DNA from: Ignavibacteria bacterium
GTDB lineage: Bacteria; Bacteroidota; Ignavibacteria; Kapaibacteriales; UBA4661
Direction of reading: 5' to 3'
Assembly (NCBI GenBank): GCA_014654705.1
Contig: JACVZY010000090.1
Location: 62,001-126,000, forward strand
Length of the DNA stretch: 64,000 bases
The notes under the pieces were generated by a model. That model saw only the letters and a list, made by a program, of their open reading frames with translations. It ran no database searches and had not been told where the DNA came from. Positions 19,603-28,634 of the stretch are shown here, piece after piece (positions within the stretch are counted from its first letter, which is position 1; the number at the start of each line of letters is the position of its first letter). A program made the translations under genes and the position numbers.

Positions 19603-20376
19603 ATGCATCTTCTTTCTGTCTTTCAAAGCGAATGGCTGAAAACGAGGCGTAGTCTTGCTTCGTGGTTGGTTATTGTGGGTGGATTGTTTACTCCCACTAT
19701 AATTTTCCTTGCCAGAATGCGGCAACCGAAAGCGCTGCCGACCGTGTACCAAACGCCACACTTCTGGCAAACTGTTTGGAATCAATCATGGGAATCTATG
19801 GCGATGTTTATGTTTCCAATGGGAATCATCATGGCGACGGGCTTAATTACCCAACTAGAGTTCAAAAACAATACGTGGAAACAGCTTCATACCACACCAC
19901 AGAGATTCTCAGTCATTTATTGTATGAAACTCTTTATTGTGCTTCTCATGCTTCTGCAGGTATTTGTCGCGTTCAATGCTTGTTTGTATATTTTCACGGT
20001 CTTACCCGTTCTTCTGGTGAAGGAAGTTGCATACCCCGCAGCAGCACTTGACTGGATGCTCTTTCTACGTGGCAATGTCAGTTATTTTATAGACTGTCTG
20101 CCGATTGTAGGGTTGCAGTTTTTGCTCGGAATGCACTTCAAAAACTTCCTCGTACCGCTAGGTTTAGGTTTTTTGCTGTGGATAGTTGCACTGACGGGAA
20201 TGCAATGGGAATACAACTACATTCTGCCATACAGTTACGCAATGCTGGATTATTTAGTTAATACGGGACGCAAAATCACCGTTAATGCGGATATACACAC
20301 GTTTTCGATGCTATACTTTGTAGCGTTCGCATTGGTAGGATACGCGATGTATATTTGGAAAAACGACAAAGGTTGA
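19603..20376 (+). CDS. ABC-2-type transporter permease
   Basis: 257 residues, ATG 19603. Six hydrophobic segments are visible (near 18-36, 62-82, 105-130, 145-165, 185-205 and 232-252). The N-terminal motif SVFQSEWLKTRRSLASW and the loop EFKNNTWKQLHTTPQ resemble lantibiotic-immunity and NatB-like ABC-2 permeases. It sits in the inner membrane and probably pairs with the ATPase at 18546. Confidence 0.88.
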   Translation: MHLLSVFQSEWLKTRRSLASWLVIVGGLFTPTIIFLARMRQPKALPTVYQTPHFWQTVWNQSWESMAMFMFPMGIIMATGLITQLEFKNNTWKQLHTTPQRFSVIYCMKLFIVLLMLLQVFVAFNACLYIFTVLPVLLVKEVAYPAAALDWMLFLRGNVSYFIDCLPIVGLQFLLGMHFKNFLVPLGLGFLLWIVALTGMQWEYNYILPYSYAMLDYLVNTGRKITVNADIHTFSMLYFVAFALVGYAMYIWKNDKG

Positions 20377-20430
20377 TAAAATAAAGCCAGAAGCCGCATC
20401 GGACTGAGCAATCCCCATTCTTCGCGCACT

Positions 20431-21486
20431 ATGAAAAAACAATTTATTGTCGCATTGCACTTTGCCTATTGGTTGTGTTATGTGCTGCTCTTGGCAGTTA
20501 TCCTGATGTTGGTGTTTATGCAAATAGCATTTAAGGGAAAAGGTCTCTCGCCGCAACATATCATGTTTATAGAGTTGTTTTGTGTTATGACCTGTCTTCC
20601 TGCGGTGTTGTCGTTCTATGGAGCGTACGCAATGCTTATGCCTAGGTTTTTAGCCAGAAAAAAGTTTTTGCGCTTGGGCATTGCCGGGTTTGGAATGGTT
20701 ATGTTTATTAGCCTGTTGACCGCATTATTGATAGCGCTTTTTTTTGGTCAGCATTTTGTGTTTGTCGGAACGATGAAAGGAGTGCTGGAGCAGATGGTTT
20801 TGCCCGCTCTGCTTGCCTGTATTCACAGTGTTTTGGGATTAGTCCTGAGCGGCTTTGTCAAGTGGTTCGATGAAAACCGTACTAAAACTGCATTGCTGGA
20901 GAAAAATTTTCAAATGGAACTTGCACTCATCAAAGCACAACTCGACCCGCATTTTCTCTTCAATACGCTCAACAACATTGACATTCTCATCGAAAAAGAC
21001 AGTGTGCGAGCTTCTGCCTACCTGAACAAACTCTCCGACATTATGCGGTTTATGCTCTACGAAACTAAAGCCGCCACAATTCCTCTCCCGTCCGAACTGG
21101 CATACATTGAAAAATATATTGACCTCCAAAAAATACGTACTGCGAACCCAGATTTTGTTCGTTTCGAGGTTGTGGGTAATGCAGTCGCGTGGAATATCGC
21201 ACCGATGTTATTTATGCCCTTTATCGAAAATGCGTTCAAGTTTGCCGAACATAAAAAGACAGGTACAGCTATCAGCATTTCCTTTCATCTTCGGGCAGAA
21301 CAATGTCAATTTGAATGTAGTAATGCTTATACGGACAATATCTCTGCTCTTGAGGGGCAAAGCGGCTTAGGCAGCAACTTGATACGGAGGCGATTAGAAT
21401 TGCTGTACCCGAAAGCACATGAACTCAGTATTAGCACTGAAAACAACATTTACCGTGTTCGATTGATGCTAAGACTGATACCTTGA
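20431..21486 (+). CDS. LytS/YehU-type sensor histidine kinase
   Basis: 351 residues, ATG 20431. Four hydrophobic segments (about 8-30, 44-72, 82-106 and 120-142) are followed by the His_kinase domain: the phosphoacceptor H174 in QLDPHFLFNTLNN, then an ATPase domain with MPFIENAFKFAEH and GLGSNLIRRRLELLYP. There is no large periplasmic sensor domain, so it probably senses in the membrane, as in kinases that watch an ABC transporter. It lies 54 bases after the permease and upstream of the cognate LytTR regulator. Confidence 0.94.
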   Translation: MKKQFIVALHFAYWLCYVLLLAVILMLVFMQIAFKGKGLSPQHIMFIELFCVMTCLPAVLSFYGAYAMLMPRFLARKKFLRLGIAGFGMVMFISLLTALLIALFFGQHFVFVGTMKGVLEQMVLPALLACIHSVLGLVLSGFVKWFDENRTKTALLEKNFQMELALIKAQLDPHFLFNTLNNIDILIEKDSVRASAYLNKLSDIMRFMLYETKAATIPLPSELAYIEKYIDLQKIRTANPDFVRFEVVGNAVAWNIAPMLFMPFIENAFKFAEHKKTGTAISISFHLRAEQCQFECSNAYTDNISALEGQSGLGSNLIRRRLELLYPKAHELSISTENNIYRVRLMLRLIP

Positions 21487-21505
21487 AATTGATCCGAAGA
21501 CAGAG

Positions 21506-21543
21506 AGTCTGAGTGTTTCTAGTGGAGGTGCTCAGACTTTTTT
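21506..21543 (+). terminator. Terminator between kinase and regulator genes
   Basis: AGTCTGAG (21506-21513) pairs with CTCAGACT (21531-21538) around a 17-base loop and runs into TTTTTT. It would make regulator expression partly independent of the kinase. Confidence 0.75.
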
Positions 21544-21570
21544 CATTGCTAAATACCGTATATTTGCCGA

Positions 21571-22263
21571 ATGAAAACAACCTGTATCATCGTCGAGGAT
21601 GAACCTCTTGCAATGGAGCGCACCGCAGGCTATGTGGCAAAAATCCCAACGCTGCATTTGCTCGCCACATTTGATAATGCGCTTGATGCCTTTGTGTTTC
21701 TGAAGGCGAACGCTGTAGATGTTCTCTTTTTGGATATCAACCTCGGCGAACTTTCGGGGCTGCAACTGCTTGAATCTATGCGTTTGCAGTGTCGTGTCGT
21801 TCTCACAACAGCGTACTCGGAATATGCGCTCAAAGGGTTCGACCTGAACGTTACCGATTATCTCCTGAAGCCCTTCACCTTTGAACGTTTCTTGCAGGCT
21901 GTGGACAAGGCGCAACACCTCAAGCCGCAGAAACACGAAGCAGAGCAAAAAACGTTTGCTTTTGTCAAAACCGAAAATCGCTTGGAAAAAGTTGTTTTCA
22001 CCGATTTGCTCTACATTGAGGGAATGCGTGATTATCGCAAAATTCACCTGGTAGGAAAAACGATACTGACGCTTCAAACCTTCAGCGAGTTAGAACAAGC
22101 AATTCCACCAAGCGTAGCTTGCAGAGTGCATAAATCCTATATGGTTGCACTGGATACCATTGAAACCATAGAGCGAGATCGGATTCGACTCAGGGGCGTG
22201 GAGAATCTGCTGATTCCGATTTCAGAGACATATAAGCAACATTTTTTTTCGAGGATTCATTGA
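21571..22263 (+). CDS. LytTR-family response regulator
   Basis: 230 residues, ATG 21571. The receiver domain (1-115) keeps the acidic pocket ED at 9-11, phosphoacceptor D55 in LFLDINLG, and K100 in YLLKPF. Residues about 135-230 are the LytTR DNA-binding domain (ENRLEKVVFTDLLYIEGMRD, VHKSYMVAL, and the C-terminal LLIPISETYKQHF). It binds DNA as a regulator, probably of the ABC transporter genes (inference). Confidence 0.95.
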   Translation: MKTTCIIVEDEPLAMERTAGYVAKIPTLHLLATFDNALDAFVFLKANAVDVLFLDINLGELSGLQLLESMRLQCRVVLTTAYSEYALKGFDLNVTDYLLKPFTFERFLQAVDKAQHLKPQKHEAEQKTFAFVKTENRLEKVVFTDLLYIEGMRDYRKIHLVGKTILTLQTFSELEQAIPPSVACRVHKSYMVALDTIETIERDRIRLRGVENLLIPISETYKQHFFSRIH

Positions 22264-22294
22264 AAACTCATTAAAAAACTTATTGAAAAGCATT

Positions 22295-22828
22295 ATGACC
22301 AACGTTTTTATCCTTCCCGGACTCGGTAACTCTGGTGAGCAGCACTGGCAGACAATCTGGCAAACCTTGTATCCTGAATGGCAACGTATTATGCAAGACG
22401 ACTGGGAGACGCCATTATGCGCCGATTGGGTGCGTCGTATTGACGAAACCCTTGCAGCAGTGTCAGAGGGAACGTCTGTTTTGGTGGCGCATAGCTCCTC
22501 ATGTGTGGCAGTGGCGCATCTGGCGAAAATGACCACACACCGCATCAAAGGCGCTCTTCTTGTTGCACCGTCCGACCCGCTTGGCGCTGCCTATCCACCC
22601 GGACCGCAGGGCTTCGCGCCTGTGCCGCTTGTGCGTCTGCCGTTTCCGAGTATTGTTGTTGCATCGGAAGATGATGAGTACATTGCACTCGAACAGGCAC
22701 GTCAGTATGCCGAAGCGTGGGGAAGCCGCTTTGTGAATATCGGCGCCAAGGGGCATATCAACTCCACATCTGGGCTTGGTGAGTGGCGTGAGGGCTTGGC
22801 GTTGCTGGAAACGCTCATTGCTTTATGA
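22295..22828 (+). CDS. RBBP9/YdeN-family alpha/beta hydrolase
   Basis: 177 residues from ATG 22295; a TTG at 22283 would add four residues. The order FILPGLGNSGEQHWQTIW, the nucleophile Ser in VAHSSSCVAV, the acid in ASEDDEY and the His in KGHINSTSGLGEW is the RBBP9 triad. Serine hydrolases of this family act on small esters or peptides, and the bacterial substrate is unknown. It is cytosolic. Confidence 0.92.
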   Translation: MTNVFILPGLGNSGEQHWQTIWQTLYPEWQRIMQDDWETPLCADWVRRIDETLAAVSEGTSVLVAHSSSCVAVAHLAKMTTHRIKGALLVAPSDPLGAAYPPGPQGFAPVPLVRLPFPSIVVASEDDEYIALEQARQYAEAWGSRFVNIGAKGHINSTSGLGEWREGLALLETLIAL

Positions 22829-23156
22829 AATCGGTGTGGTTCCTATCAAGAAAAATGGTAATCACGCCCCGCAAAATTATTGTCGTGGCAAGAGCGCAAC
22901 ACGCTTCTGAGGTCGCGCAAAGAAGTTTTCTGCAATCCGTGTCAGTTTTTTTGGTTGGATGCTACAAAATATCTATATTTGCAACCTGTGTTTTTTACTG
23001 TGCATCGGCGCACGTAAACGATGAAACACCAAATTGTTATATTATGCGTTTTGCAGGCAACTGTCCGCAATCAAGCGCCCTCTGTGTAGCAATGCCTCTC
23101 TAGCCGAATCTGTTTTAACCCATTAAGTTTTGTACGTTTTTTCGTTTCGTGTTGAT
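22829..23156 (+). other. Long leader and promoter region of rpsA
   Basis: 328 bases without a supported gene; a 92-codon frame at 22825-23103 has no family resemblance. It contains the predicted rpsA promoter and a leader of about 170 bases. Ribosomal protein S1 often regulates its own mRNA, so the leader may be a site of autogenous control (inference). Confidence 0.5.
22951..22981 (+). promoter_or_regulatory. Predicted Bacteroidota-type promoter of rpsA
   Basis: TTG (22951-22953), 20 bases, then TATATTTG (22974-22981): a full match to the Bacteroidota consensus TTG-N19/20-TAnnTTTG. Confidence 0.6.
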
Positions 23157-24581
23157 ATGACTGACGAACAACAAGTAGAAATCGCTAGCGAAGCCGCAGT
23201 AGAAGCCCCCGCAACAGAAACCCCTGTCGTGGAAGTTCCCGCAGCCGTAGCTCAGGAAGCCGCTCCAGTAGCCGCATCCACACAAGAAGCAACCACGCCG
23301 TCGTCGGATGCCCCACAGGCAGAAGCAGCGGTGCCGGAAGCACCCAAGCAGCCGGAGTACGATGTTGAACAACTCTATCCCGAAATCGTTGCCGCTAAAA
23401 ACGGCAAAACGACGCTTGAGGTAACGGGCTTGCGCCGTGTACGTGGTGGTATTTTGGTGGGATACAAAGGTATGCCGCTCTTTTTACCGACCTCGCATCT
23501 GTCGCTCAAGGCAAACCCTAGTGAAAACGAGCTTCTTGGCTTAATTCAGCAAACATTTCCCGTCCATGTTCACGAACTGAACGACGAGGACAGGACAAAA
23601 GTGATTGTAACGCGCCGTAAAATTCTCCGCGTTGACCATATGAAAGATTTTCAGGTTGGTCAAATCGTCGAGGGCAAAGTGGTTTCGTTCACCGATTTTG
23701 GCGCTTTCGTCAATCTTGGTGGCGTGGACGGCATGGTACACGTCTCGGCAATTTCCCGCCGCCGTATCAATCACCCCTCCGAAGTGCTGAAAAAAGGCGA
23801 CACCGTTCGTGCGGTTATCAAAGACATCAACGAATCCGGTCAGCGTTTGTCTCTTTCCATGCGAGAATTGGAAGCAGACCCGTGGCAAGGTGCCGCCGCA
23901 GAATTTACTCCCGGCTCACGCCACAAAGGAAAAGTGAAAAGTCTGACAGCTTTCGGTGTGTATGTAGAACTCAAAGCCGGAGTAGAAGGCTTGGTTCACA
24001 TCTCCGAAATGTCGTGGGCGCGCCGTATCAAGCACCCGTCCGAAATTTTCCAAGCCGGACAAGAAATCGAAGTACAAGTCCTCGAAATTTCTGAGGAAAA
24101 ACAAAAAGTATCTCTTGGCTACAAACAAACGCAGCCGAATCCATGGGCGACAATTGCCGAGCGCTTCAAAGTAGGTGACAAAATCGAAGGTGTTGTTCGC
24201 GAAGCAATTGAGCGTGGCGTGGTGGTTAATATCGCCGATGATATTGATGCTTTTATGCCGAAGGGCAAAATGCATCCGTCTCTTCGTGGTAAAACGCAGC
24301 CATTCCAAGTAGGCGACAAAATCGAAGGCTTATTTGTCATGGACGTTGTACCGGATAACCACTCGCTTATTCTTGGTATGGAAGGTTTCGACCAAGGTGC
24401 TAATAAGCCTGAGCGCAGCGACCGTCCTGAGCGTGGCGACAGAGGCGAACGCGGTGAGCGTCGTCCGCGCCAGCAACAGCAAGAGCAAGTCGTGATTCCT
24501 GAGCAAAAGCAAGAAGTCAGCCTTGCTGACTTGCTTTCCGACGATGAAAAACGCAAACTCTTTGGTGGTGGCGAGAACTAA
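23157..24581 (+). CDS. rpsA: 30S ribosomal protein S1 (four S1 domains)
   Basis: 474 residues from ATG 23157; a TTG at 23130 would add nine. An acidic Ala/Glu/Pro-rich N-terminus (1-65) precedes about four S1 RNA-binding domains: 70-155 (degenerate), 160-235, 245-320 and 330-410. The hallmark is VGQIVEGKVVSFTDFGAFVN and VEGLVHISEMSW. It is shorter than the six-domain proteobacterial S1. The C-terminus is an Arg/Glu/Gly-rich stretch (about 420-450) followed by SLADLLSDDEKRKLFGG. It helps mRNA bind the 30S subunit. A strong terminator follows. Confidence 0.92.
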   Translation: MTDEQQVEIASEAAVEAPATETPVVEVPAAVAQEAAPVAASTQEATTPSSDAPQAEAAVPEAPKQPEYDVEQLYPEIVAAKNGKTTLEVTGLRRVRGGILVGYKGMPLFLPTSHLSLKANPSENELLGLIQQTFPVHVHELNDEDRTKVIVTRRKILRVDHMKDFQVGQIVEGKVVSFTDFGAFVNLGGVDGMVHVSAISRRRINHPSEVLKKGDTVRAVIKDINESGQRLSLSMRELEADPWQGAAAEFTPGSRHKGKVKSLTAFGVYVELKAGVEGLVHISEMSWARRIKHPSEIFQAGQEIEVQVLEISEEKQKVSLGYKQTQPNPWATIAERFKVGDKIEGVVREAIERGVVVNIADDIDAFMPKGKMHPSLRGKTQPFQVGDKIEGLFVMDVVPDNHSLILGMEGFDQGANKPERSDRPERGDRGERGERRPRQQQQEQVVIPEQKQEVSLADLLSDDEKRKLFGGGEN

Positions 24582-24625
24582 AGTTCTGCGCTCACAAGAG
24601 CGTTAAAAAATGTTAGCAAATAGAC

Positions 24626-24662
24626 AAAAAAGCCGGACTGCCCACAGTAGCTCGGCTTTTTT
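24626..24662 (+). terminator. Rho-independent terminator after rpsA
   Basis: AAAAAAGCCG (24626-24635) pairs with CGGCTTTTTT (24653-24662), with an inner ACTG/CAGT extension. Confidence 0.85.
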
Positions 24663-24746
24663 GCGTATATTGCACTCGTTATTGCATCACCCTGACTTGC
24701 ACGCTTTTCTTTGTGCTCTCTTGTCCCATCATAGCCCCTATTTACT

Positions 24747-25637
24747 ATGCCCGTTCTCAAAAGCATCACGACAGCACGATTGTTCCTGACCGTGATCATC
24801 GTTGGAGCGCTTGTTGCCTTGCCCCTAGCGGCACAAAAGACGGAAATCAATAAGCCAAGCGGTAAGAAAACGCCGGAGACAGCATCAGAAAAGCAATCAG
24901 ACAAATCTTCTGAGAAATCTTCTTCGCGTCCAATACTTGAAAAACCGAGAGAATTTACACCCCAGCAGATTCTCACTGCCGATACGACGTCCATACCTGT
25001 TCAGGATTCGACGGTGCTCGGTACTACCCCTCCCGGAGAGTACCCGTTCTCGCCCGAGCAAGACCGTGCTTTTTATGAAGCGCTTCGCTTTGATATTTCA
25101 CCACGCACACGGTTCCAATTCGCAGCACGGCAATTCTCGCTTATGTGGCTTGCAGCGCAAGAGGCACAAAAATACACGCCGCAAGAATCTGCCATTGCAG
25201 CTATGAATTCGATAGACCCACGTGCTTTTGTCCCCACACCCAAAGAACAAACCTTTTACAATTACGGCATCGCCCAATCCTTCACCATTCCGGGCGTATT
25301 TGACCCCTTTGGGCGTTATGGTGGGCTTCCGGGCGTGGGCGGCTCAGGCATCAGTATTCCGCTCTCTCTTATCGGCTCCTTGCTCGGGCTGACCGAAGAC
25401 GTAACACCGACCATTCGCTATACTGTCGAGCAGCCATGCGAGGTAGAAGTGGTCATTTATTCTATTCAAGCTATTGCGATTACACGTATTCTCAAAGCAC
25501 CGCACAACGCCGGTGGATACTCAGTAACGTGGAACCTCAAAAATGACGCAGGTATGCGAGTTCCAACGGGCGATTACATTGCCGAGGTGCGTATTGGCAA
25601 CTCATCCTATATCCGCAAGCGGATTCGTATTGGATAA
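24747..25637 (+). CDS. Secreted protein with C-terminal FlgD-Ig-like domain
   Basis: 296 residues, ATG 24747, with a signal peptide (cleavage near LPLAAQ, residue 28). A Lys/Ser/Glu-rich low-complexity stretch (30-65) leads to a part I do not recognise (about 100-210, with a Gly/Pro-rich segment GRYGGLPGVGGSGIS), then a C-terminal immunoglobulin-like domain, about 220-296: VEVVIYSIQAIAITRIL, GYSVTWNLKNDAGMRVPTGDY. That domain resembles FlgD-Ig and some T9SS C-terminal domains but lacks a clear sorting motif. Likely periplasmic or surface. Confidence 0.78.
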   Translation: MPVLKSITTARLFLTVIIVGALVALPLAAQKTEINKPSGKKTPETASEKQSDKSSEKSSSRPILEKPREFTPQQILTADTTSIPVQDSTVLGTTPPGEYPFSPEQDRAFYEALRFDISPRTRFQFAARQFSLMWLAAQEAQKYTPQESAIAAMNSIDPRAFVPTPKEQTFYNYGIAQSFTIPGVFDPFGRYGGLPGVGGSGISIPLSLIGSLLGLTEDVTPTIRYTVEQPCEVEVVIYSIQAIAITRILKAPHNAGGYSVTWNLKNDAGMRVPTGDYIAEVRIGNSSYIRKRIRIG

Positions 25638-25668
25638 TTCGCGTAGAATAAAAATCGAAAGAAAGCGA

Positions 25669-25706
25669 AAAAAGACTTCCTCTGCAAATGCGGGGGAAGT
25701 CTTTTT
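25669..25706. terminator. Bidirectional terminator between convergent genes
   Basis: AAAAAGACTTCC (25669-25680) pairs perfectly with GGAAGTCTTTTT (25695-25706). It serves the 24747 gene (plus) and the acyl-CoA dehydrogenase (minus). Confidence 0.85.
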
Positions 25707-25739
25707 GATGTTGATATTGTAGGAAAATCTGTCGGTCTC

Positions 25740-26909
25740 TTATGCCAAGACATTTCGTGCAATCACCATACGCTGCACTTCGCTTGTGCCCTCGCCGATG
25801 GTGAGCAGTTTGGAATCGCGCCAGAGTTTTTCAACGGGATAATCTTTGGTGTAGCCATAGCCGCCGTGAATCTGAATGGAATCTTCGGCAATAGCGACCG
25901 AGGCTTCGCTGGCAAACATTTTCGCTTGTGCCGCCTCGAGCGTGACCTTCATGCCATTGTCTTTCATCCAGGCCGCTTTGAAGGTGAGAAGCCGCGCGGC
26001 TTCGATTTTCATAGACATCTCGGCAATTTTGAACTGAATCGCCTGCATATCCGAAAGTGCTTTGCCGAATTGCTTGCGGGATTGTGCGTATTTGACCGAA
26101 TGGCTCATTGCTGCTTCCGCCAAGCCAAGTGACAGCGCAGCAATAGAAATACGTCCGCCGTCCAAGATTTGAAGCGCCTGAATGAAGCCCTCGCCTTCGT
26201 TGCCAATCAAATTTTCCGCCGGGACGCGCACGTTTTCCAGTGTCAGCCCCGCCGTGTCGCTGCATCGCATCCCAACTTTATTTTCTTTTTTCGAGCCGTA
26301 AAAGCCCTTCATGCTTTTGTCCACCACAAATGCGGTGATGCCCTTGCTACCTTTGCTACGGTCGGTAATGGCAAGCATCACGCAGATATTACCGACATTG
26401 CCGTGTGTGATGAAATTTTTCGAGCCGTTCAGAATCCAATCGTTGCCGTCGCGGACGGCAGTGGTGAGCATACCACTTGCATCCGAGCCGGAGCCGGGTT
26501 CAGTCAGCCCCCATGCGCCCATCGTGGAGCCGCTTGCAAGCTGCGGAATATATTTTTGCTTTAGTGCCTCGCTGCCAAAATTGAGAATATGCCCTGTTCC
26601 CAAGCCATTATGCGCCGCTACGCCGAGCGCAATCGCAGGGCAGGCTTTGGCGATTTCTTCCACAATAAGAGCATACTCAACATATCCCATGCCGCTGCCG
26701 CCCAATTCTGGGGGAACCATAATACCCAAAAAGCCCAAATCGCCAAGTTTTTTGAAAATTTCGTGTGGGAATTCCTGCGTTTCGTCGAAGTGAAGCGCGT
26801 GGGGAGCGATTTCATTTTGCGCAAACGAGCGGGCAGTGTCGCGGATAGCTTCTTGCTCGGGGGTGAGAGAAAAGTCTAAACCTGCCGTCGTTTCAAGCGT
26901 TGCAGTCAT
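25740..26909 (-). CDS. Acyl-CoA dehydrogenase
   Basis: 389 residues from ATG 26909, preceded by AAAGG; a GTG at 26948 is less likely. Flavin enzyme that makes the alpha,beta double bond in acyl-CoA for beta-oxidation and hands electrons to ETF. Motifs: FSLTPEQEAIRDTARSF, GAWGLTEPGSGSDASGM (FAD/substrate site), CSDTAGLTLENVRVP, and the catalytic Glu at E373 in IGEGTSEVQR. The overall type is short-/medium-chain or butyryl-CoA dehydrogenase. It is alone; the chemotaxis receptor gene lies 192 bases upstream on the same strand. Confidence 0.95.
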   Translation of the reverse strand: MTATLETTAGLDFSLTPEQEAIRDTARSFAQNEIAPHALHFDETQEFPHEIFKKLGDLGFLGIMVPPELGGSGMGYVEYALIVEEIAKACPAIALGVAAHNGLGTGHILNFGSEALKQKYIPQLASGSTMGAWGLTEPGSGSDASGMLTTAVRDGNDWILNGSKNFITHGNVGNICVMLAITDRSKGSKGITAFVVDKSMKGFYGSKKENKVGMRCSDTAGLTLENVRVPAENLIGNEGEGFIQALQILDGGRISIAALSLGLAEAAMSHSVKYAQSRKQFGKALSDMQAIQFKIAEMSMKIEAARLLTFKAAWMKDNGMKVTLEAAQAKMFASEASVAIAEDSIQIHGGYGYTKDYPVEKLWRDSKLLTIGEGTSEVQRMVIARNVLA

Positions 26910-27101
26910 AGCAAACCTTTGGTAAAAACAAGTGAGAAAGCCCGTCACAAAAAACGGATGAACACAACAAATGCGTTACAAAAATACGACGGCGAGAGGG
27001 TCAAATTCAAAGTATTTTTCGCCGTGAGCGAAAATATTGTGCTTTATCAATAAGCCGGACAAAATAAGGGCGTATAAAATCAGGAGGCACACTATAAAAA
27101 A

Positions 27102-28523
27102 TTACCCGTCAAACTTGAAAAAATCTACTGACTCTTTGAGGTTATCATTCATATACATCAGGCTCTCGGCAAAGCTTGAAATCTCGCTGATTTTGATATT
27201 GGCTTCTTTTGCTTGTGCTGCCAAATGGTTGATTTGGCGTATAATTGCCTGTACGGTTGCATATTGTTCTTCGGTCGCGTCGGCAACCTCGGAGATATTG
27301 GCAACAACGCTTTTAATTGTTTCCAAAATCTGAGTGAACGTGTTTTCTACCTGAGTGTTCAGGTGTGCTCCCTGCTGCACAGCGCTGAGCGAGGCTTTCA
27401 TGGCATTGGTTGCATCAAGTGAGTCTTGGCGGACAGTTTTAATCTTGCCGGAAATTTCCTTTGTTGCCTGTGTGGTGCGCTCGGCGAGCTTGCGCACTTC
27501 ATCGGCAACGACTGCAAAGCCACGTCCCTGCTCACCCGCACGAGCCGCTTCGATGGCGGCATTCAGCGCAAGTAAGTTCGTTTGGTCTGCAATTTCGTTA
27601 ATTGTTTCGGTAATGGTGCTAATATCCTCAATGTTCAGAGCGAGTGAGTTCAGGACTTCGCCGCTTCGGTGTGCGGCACTGACGATATTATCGTTGCTCC
27701 GTTTGGTTTCCGCTAGTTTTCCTGCACCTTCTTGTACCATTGTCATCGCCTGCTTGGCTATTTCTGCTGTTTGAGTAGTGCTTTGGGTCGTACTTGCGAC
27801 GATTGCTCCCACCTGTTGGGCGGCTTCGGCTACTACGCCGGACAACTCTTCTTGTGCTTTTGATACTGCCAGCACATCCTGCGACGAGCGGGAAATATCA
27901 TCACTCATCAATACGCTCCCCGACACAGACTCAAAAATCCTGAGTACCATGCTGCGGATGGTTTCGAGAGAGGTATTGTAGTCCACAAATAATTGCTTGG
28001 CAATTCCACCTTGTTCGGGGTCAACATCCACATTAAGTGTACCGTTGGATAGCAAGTGCATGGAATCACTCAAGATATTGAATGTTTCGATAAGCTGGCG
28101 CTGATGCTTTTTTTCTCGTGCAATGACATCGTTGAGTAAGTCTGCTGTCTCGGCGACTTCGGAGCGACGTTGTGCAAATACGGTATTGATGCGCTCCACC
28201 GCACCAATAAGGGCTTCGCTCAAGTCTTGAATTGGGCTTCCCACAGACTGTTGGCATGCAAGTGTCGGCAATTCGGGCGGAATAGTCAAATCTTCATGTT
28301 CAAGGGCTACCTGACGGGCTGTGTGGGTAAGTTGGACGAGGTATTGCCGTTCTTTTGCTGTATGTCGAAGAAGAAAAAAGGCAGCAATAGTATTGACCAC
28401 GAGGATGACGACAAGAGCTATTGTACTTGGTACGATAGCAAATATGCCGCCAATGCTGAAGAGAAACGTCAGAAAAAGAGCCGTCCCAATAACAGATAAC
28501 TCAAATGAGCGAGATAATTTCAT
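27102..28523 (-). CDS. Methyl-accepting chemotaxis protein with minimal N-terminus
   Basis: 473 residues from ATG 28523; a TTG at 28550 is possible. Two adjacent hydrophobic segments (about 8-30 and 33-50) with no periplasmic domain between them lead to a cytosolic part and the MCP signalling domain at about 250-445: [38 protein letters not shown]. Together with the six-TM receptor at 6292, this makes two receptors without a classical ligand-binding domain. No che genes lie nearby. Confidence 0.92.
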   Translation of the reverse strand: MKLSRSFELSVIGTALFLTFLFSIGGIFAIVPSTIALVVILVVNTIAAFFLLRHTAKERQYLVQLTHTARQVALEHEDLTIPPELPTLACQQSVGSPIQDLSEALIGAVERINTVFAQRRSEVAETADLLNDVIAREKKHQRQLIETFNILSDSMHLLSNGTLNVDVDPEQGGIAKQLFVDYNTSLETIRSMVLRIFESVSGSVLMSDDISRSSQDVLAVSKAQEELSGVVAEAAQQVGAIVASTTQSTTQTAEIAKQAMTMVQEGAGKLAETKRSNDNIVSAAHRSGEVLNSLALNIEDISTITETINEIADQTNLLALNAAIEAARAGEQGRGFAVVADEVRKLAERTTQATKEISGKIKTVRQDSLDATNAMKASLSAVQQGAHLNTQVENTFTQILETIKSVVANISEVADATEEQYATVQAIIRQINHLAAQAKEANIKISEISSFAESLMYMNDNLKESVDFFKFDG

Positions 28524-28634
28524 AGCCGGAATAAAAACGCTGGCAAGCAAAGTGAGTGAAATTACGGGGCAGTATAAACACGGAACAATATAGCAAAAAT
28601 TGGGCTAAAAGATCATCCCCCCGCATCGCGAACA

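Noticed and set aside
21559-21566. TATATTTG box just before the LytTR regulator start codon
   Set aside because: The -7-like box has no TTG at the right distance and would place the transcription start on the start codon; I do not call a leaderless promoter.
22825-23103. 92-codon frame overlapping the end of the RBBP9-type hydrolase
   Set aside because: Its composition is unlike a protein, and it lies across the rpsA promoter and leader.
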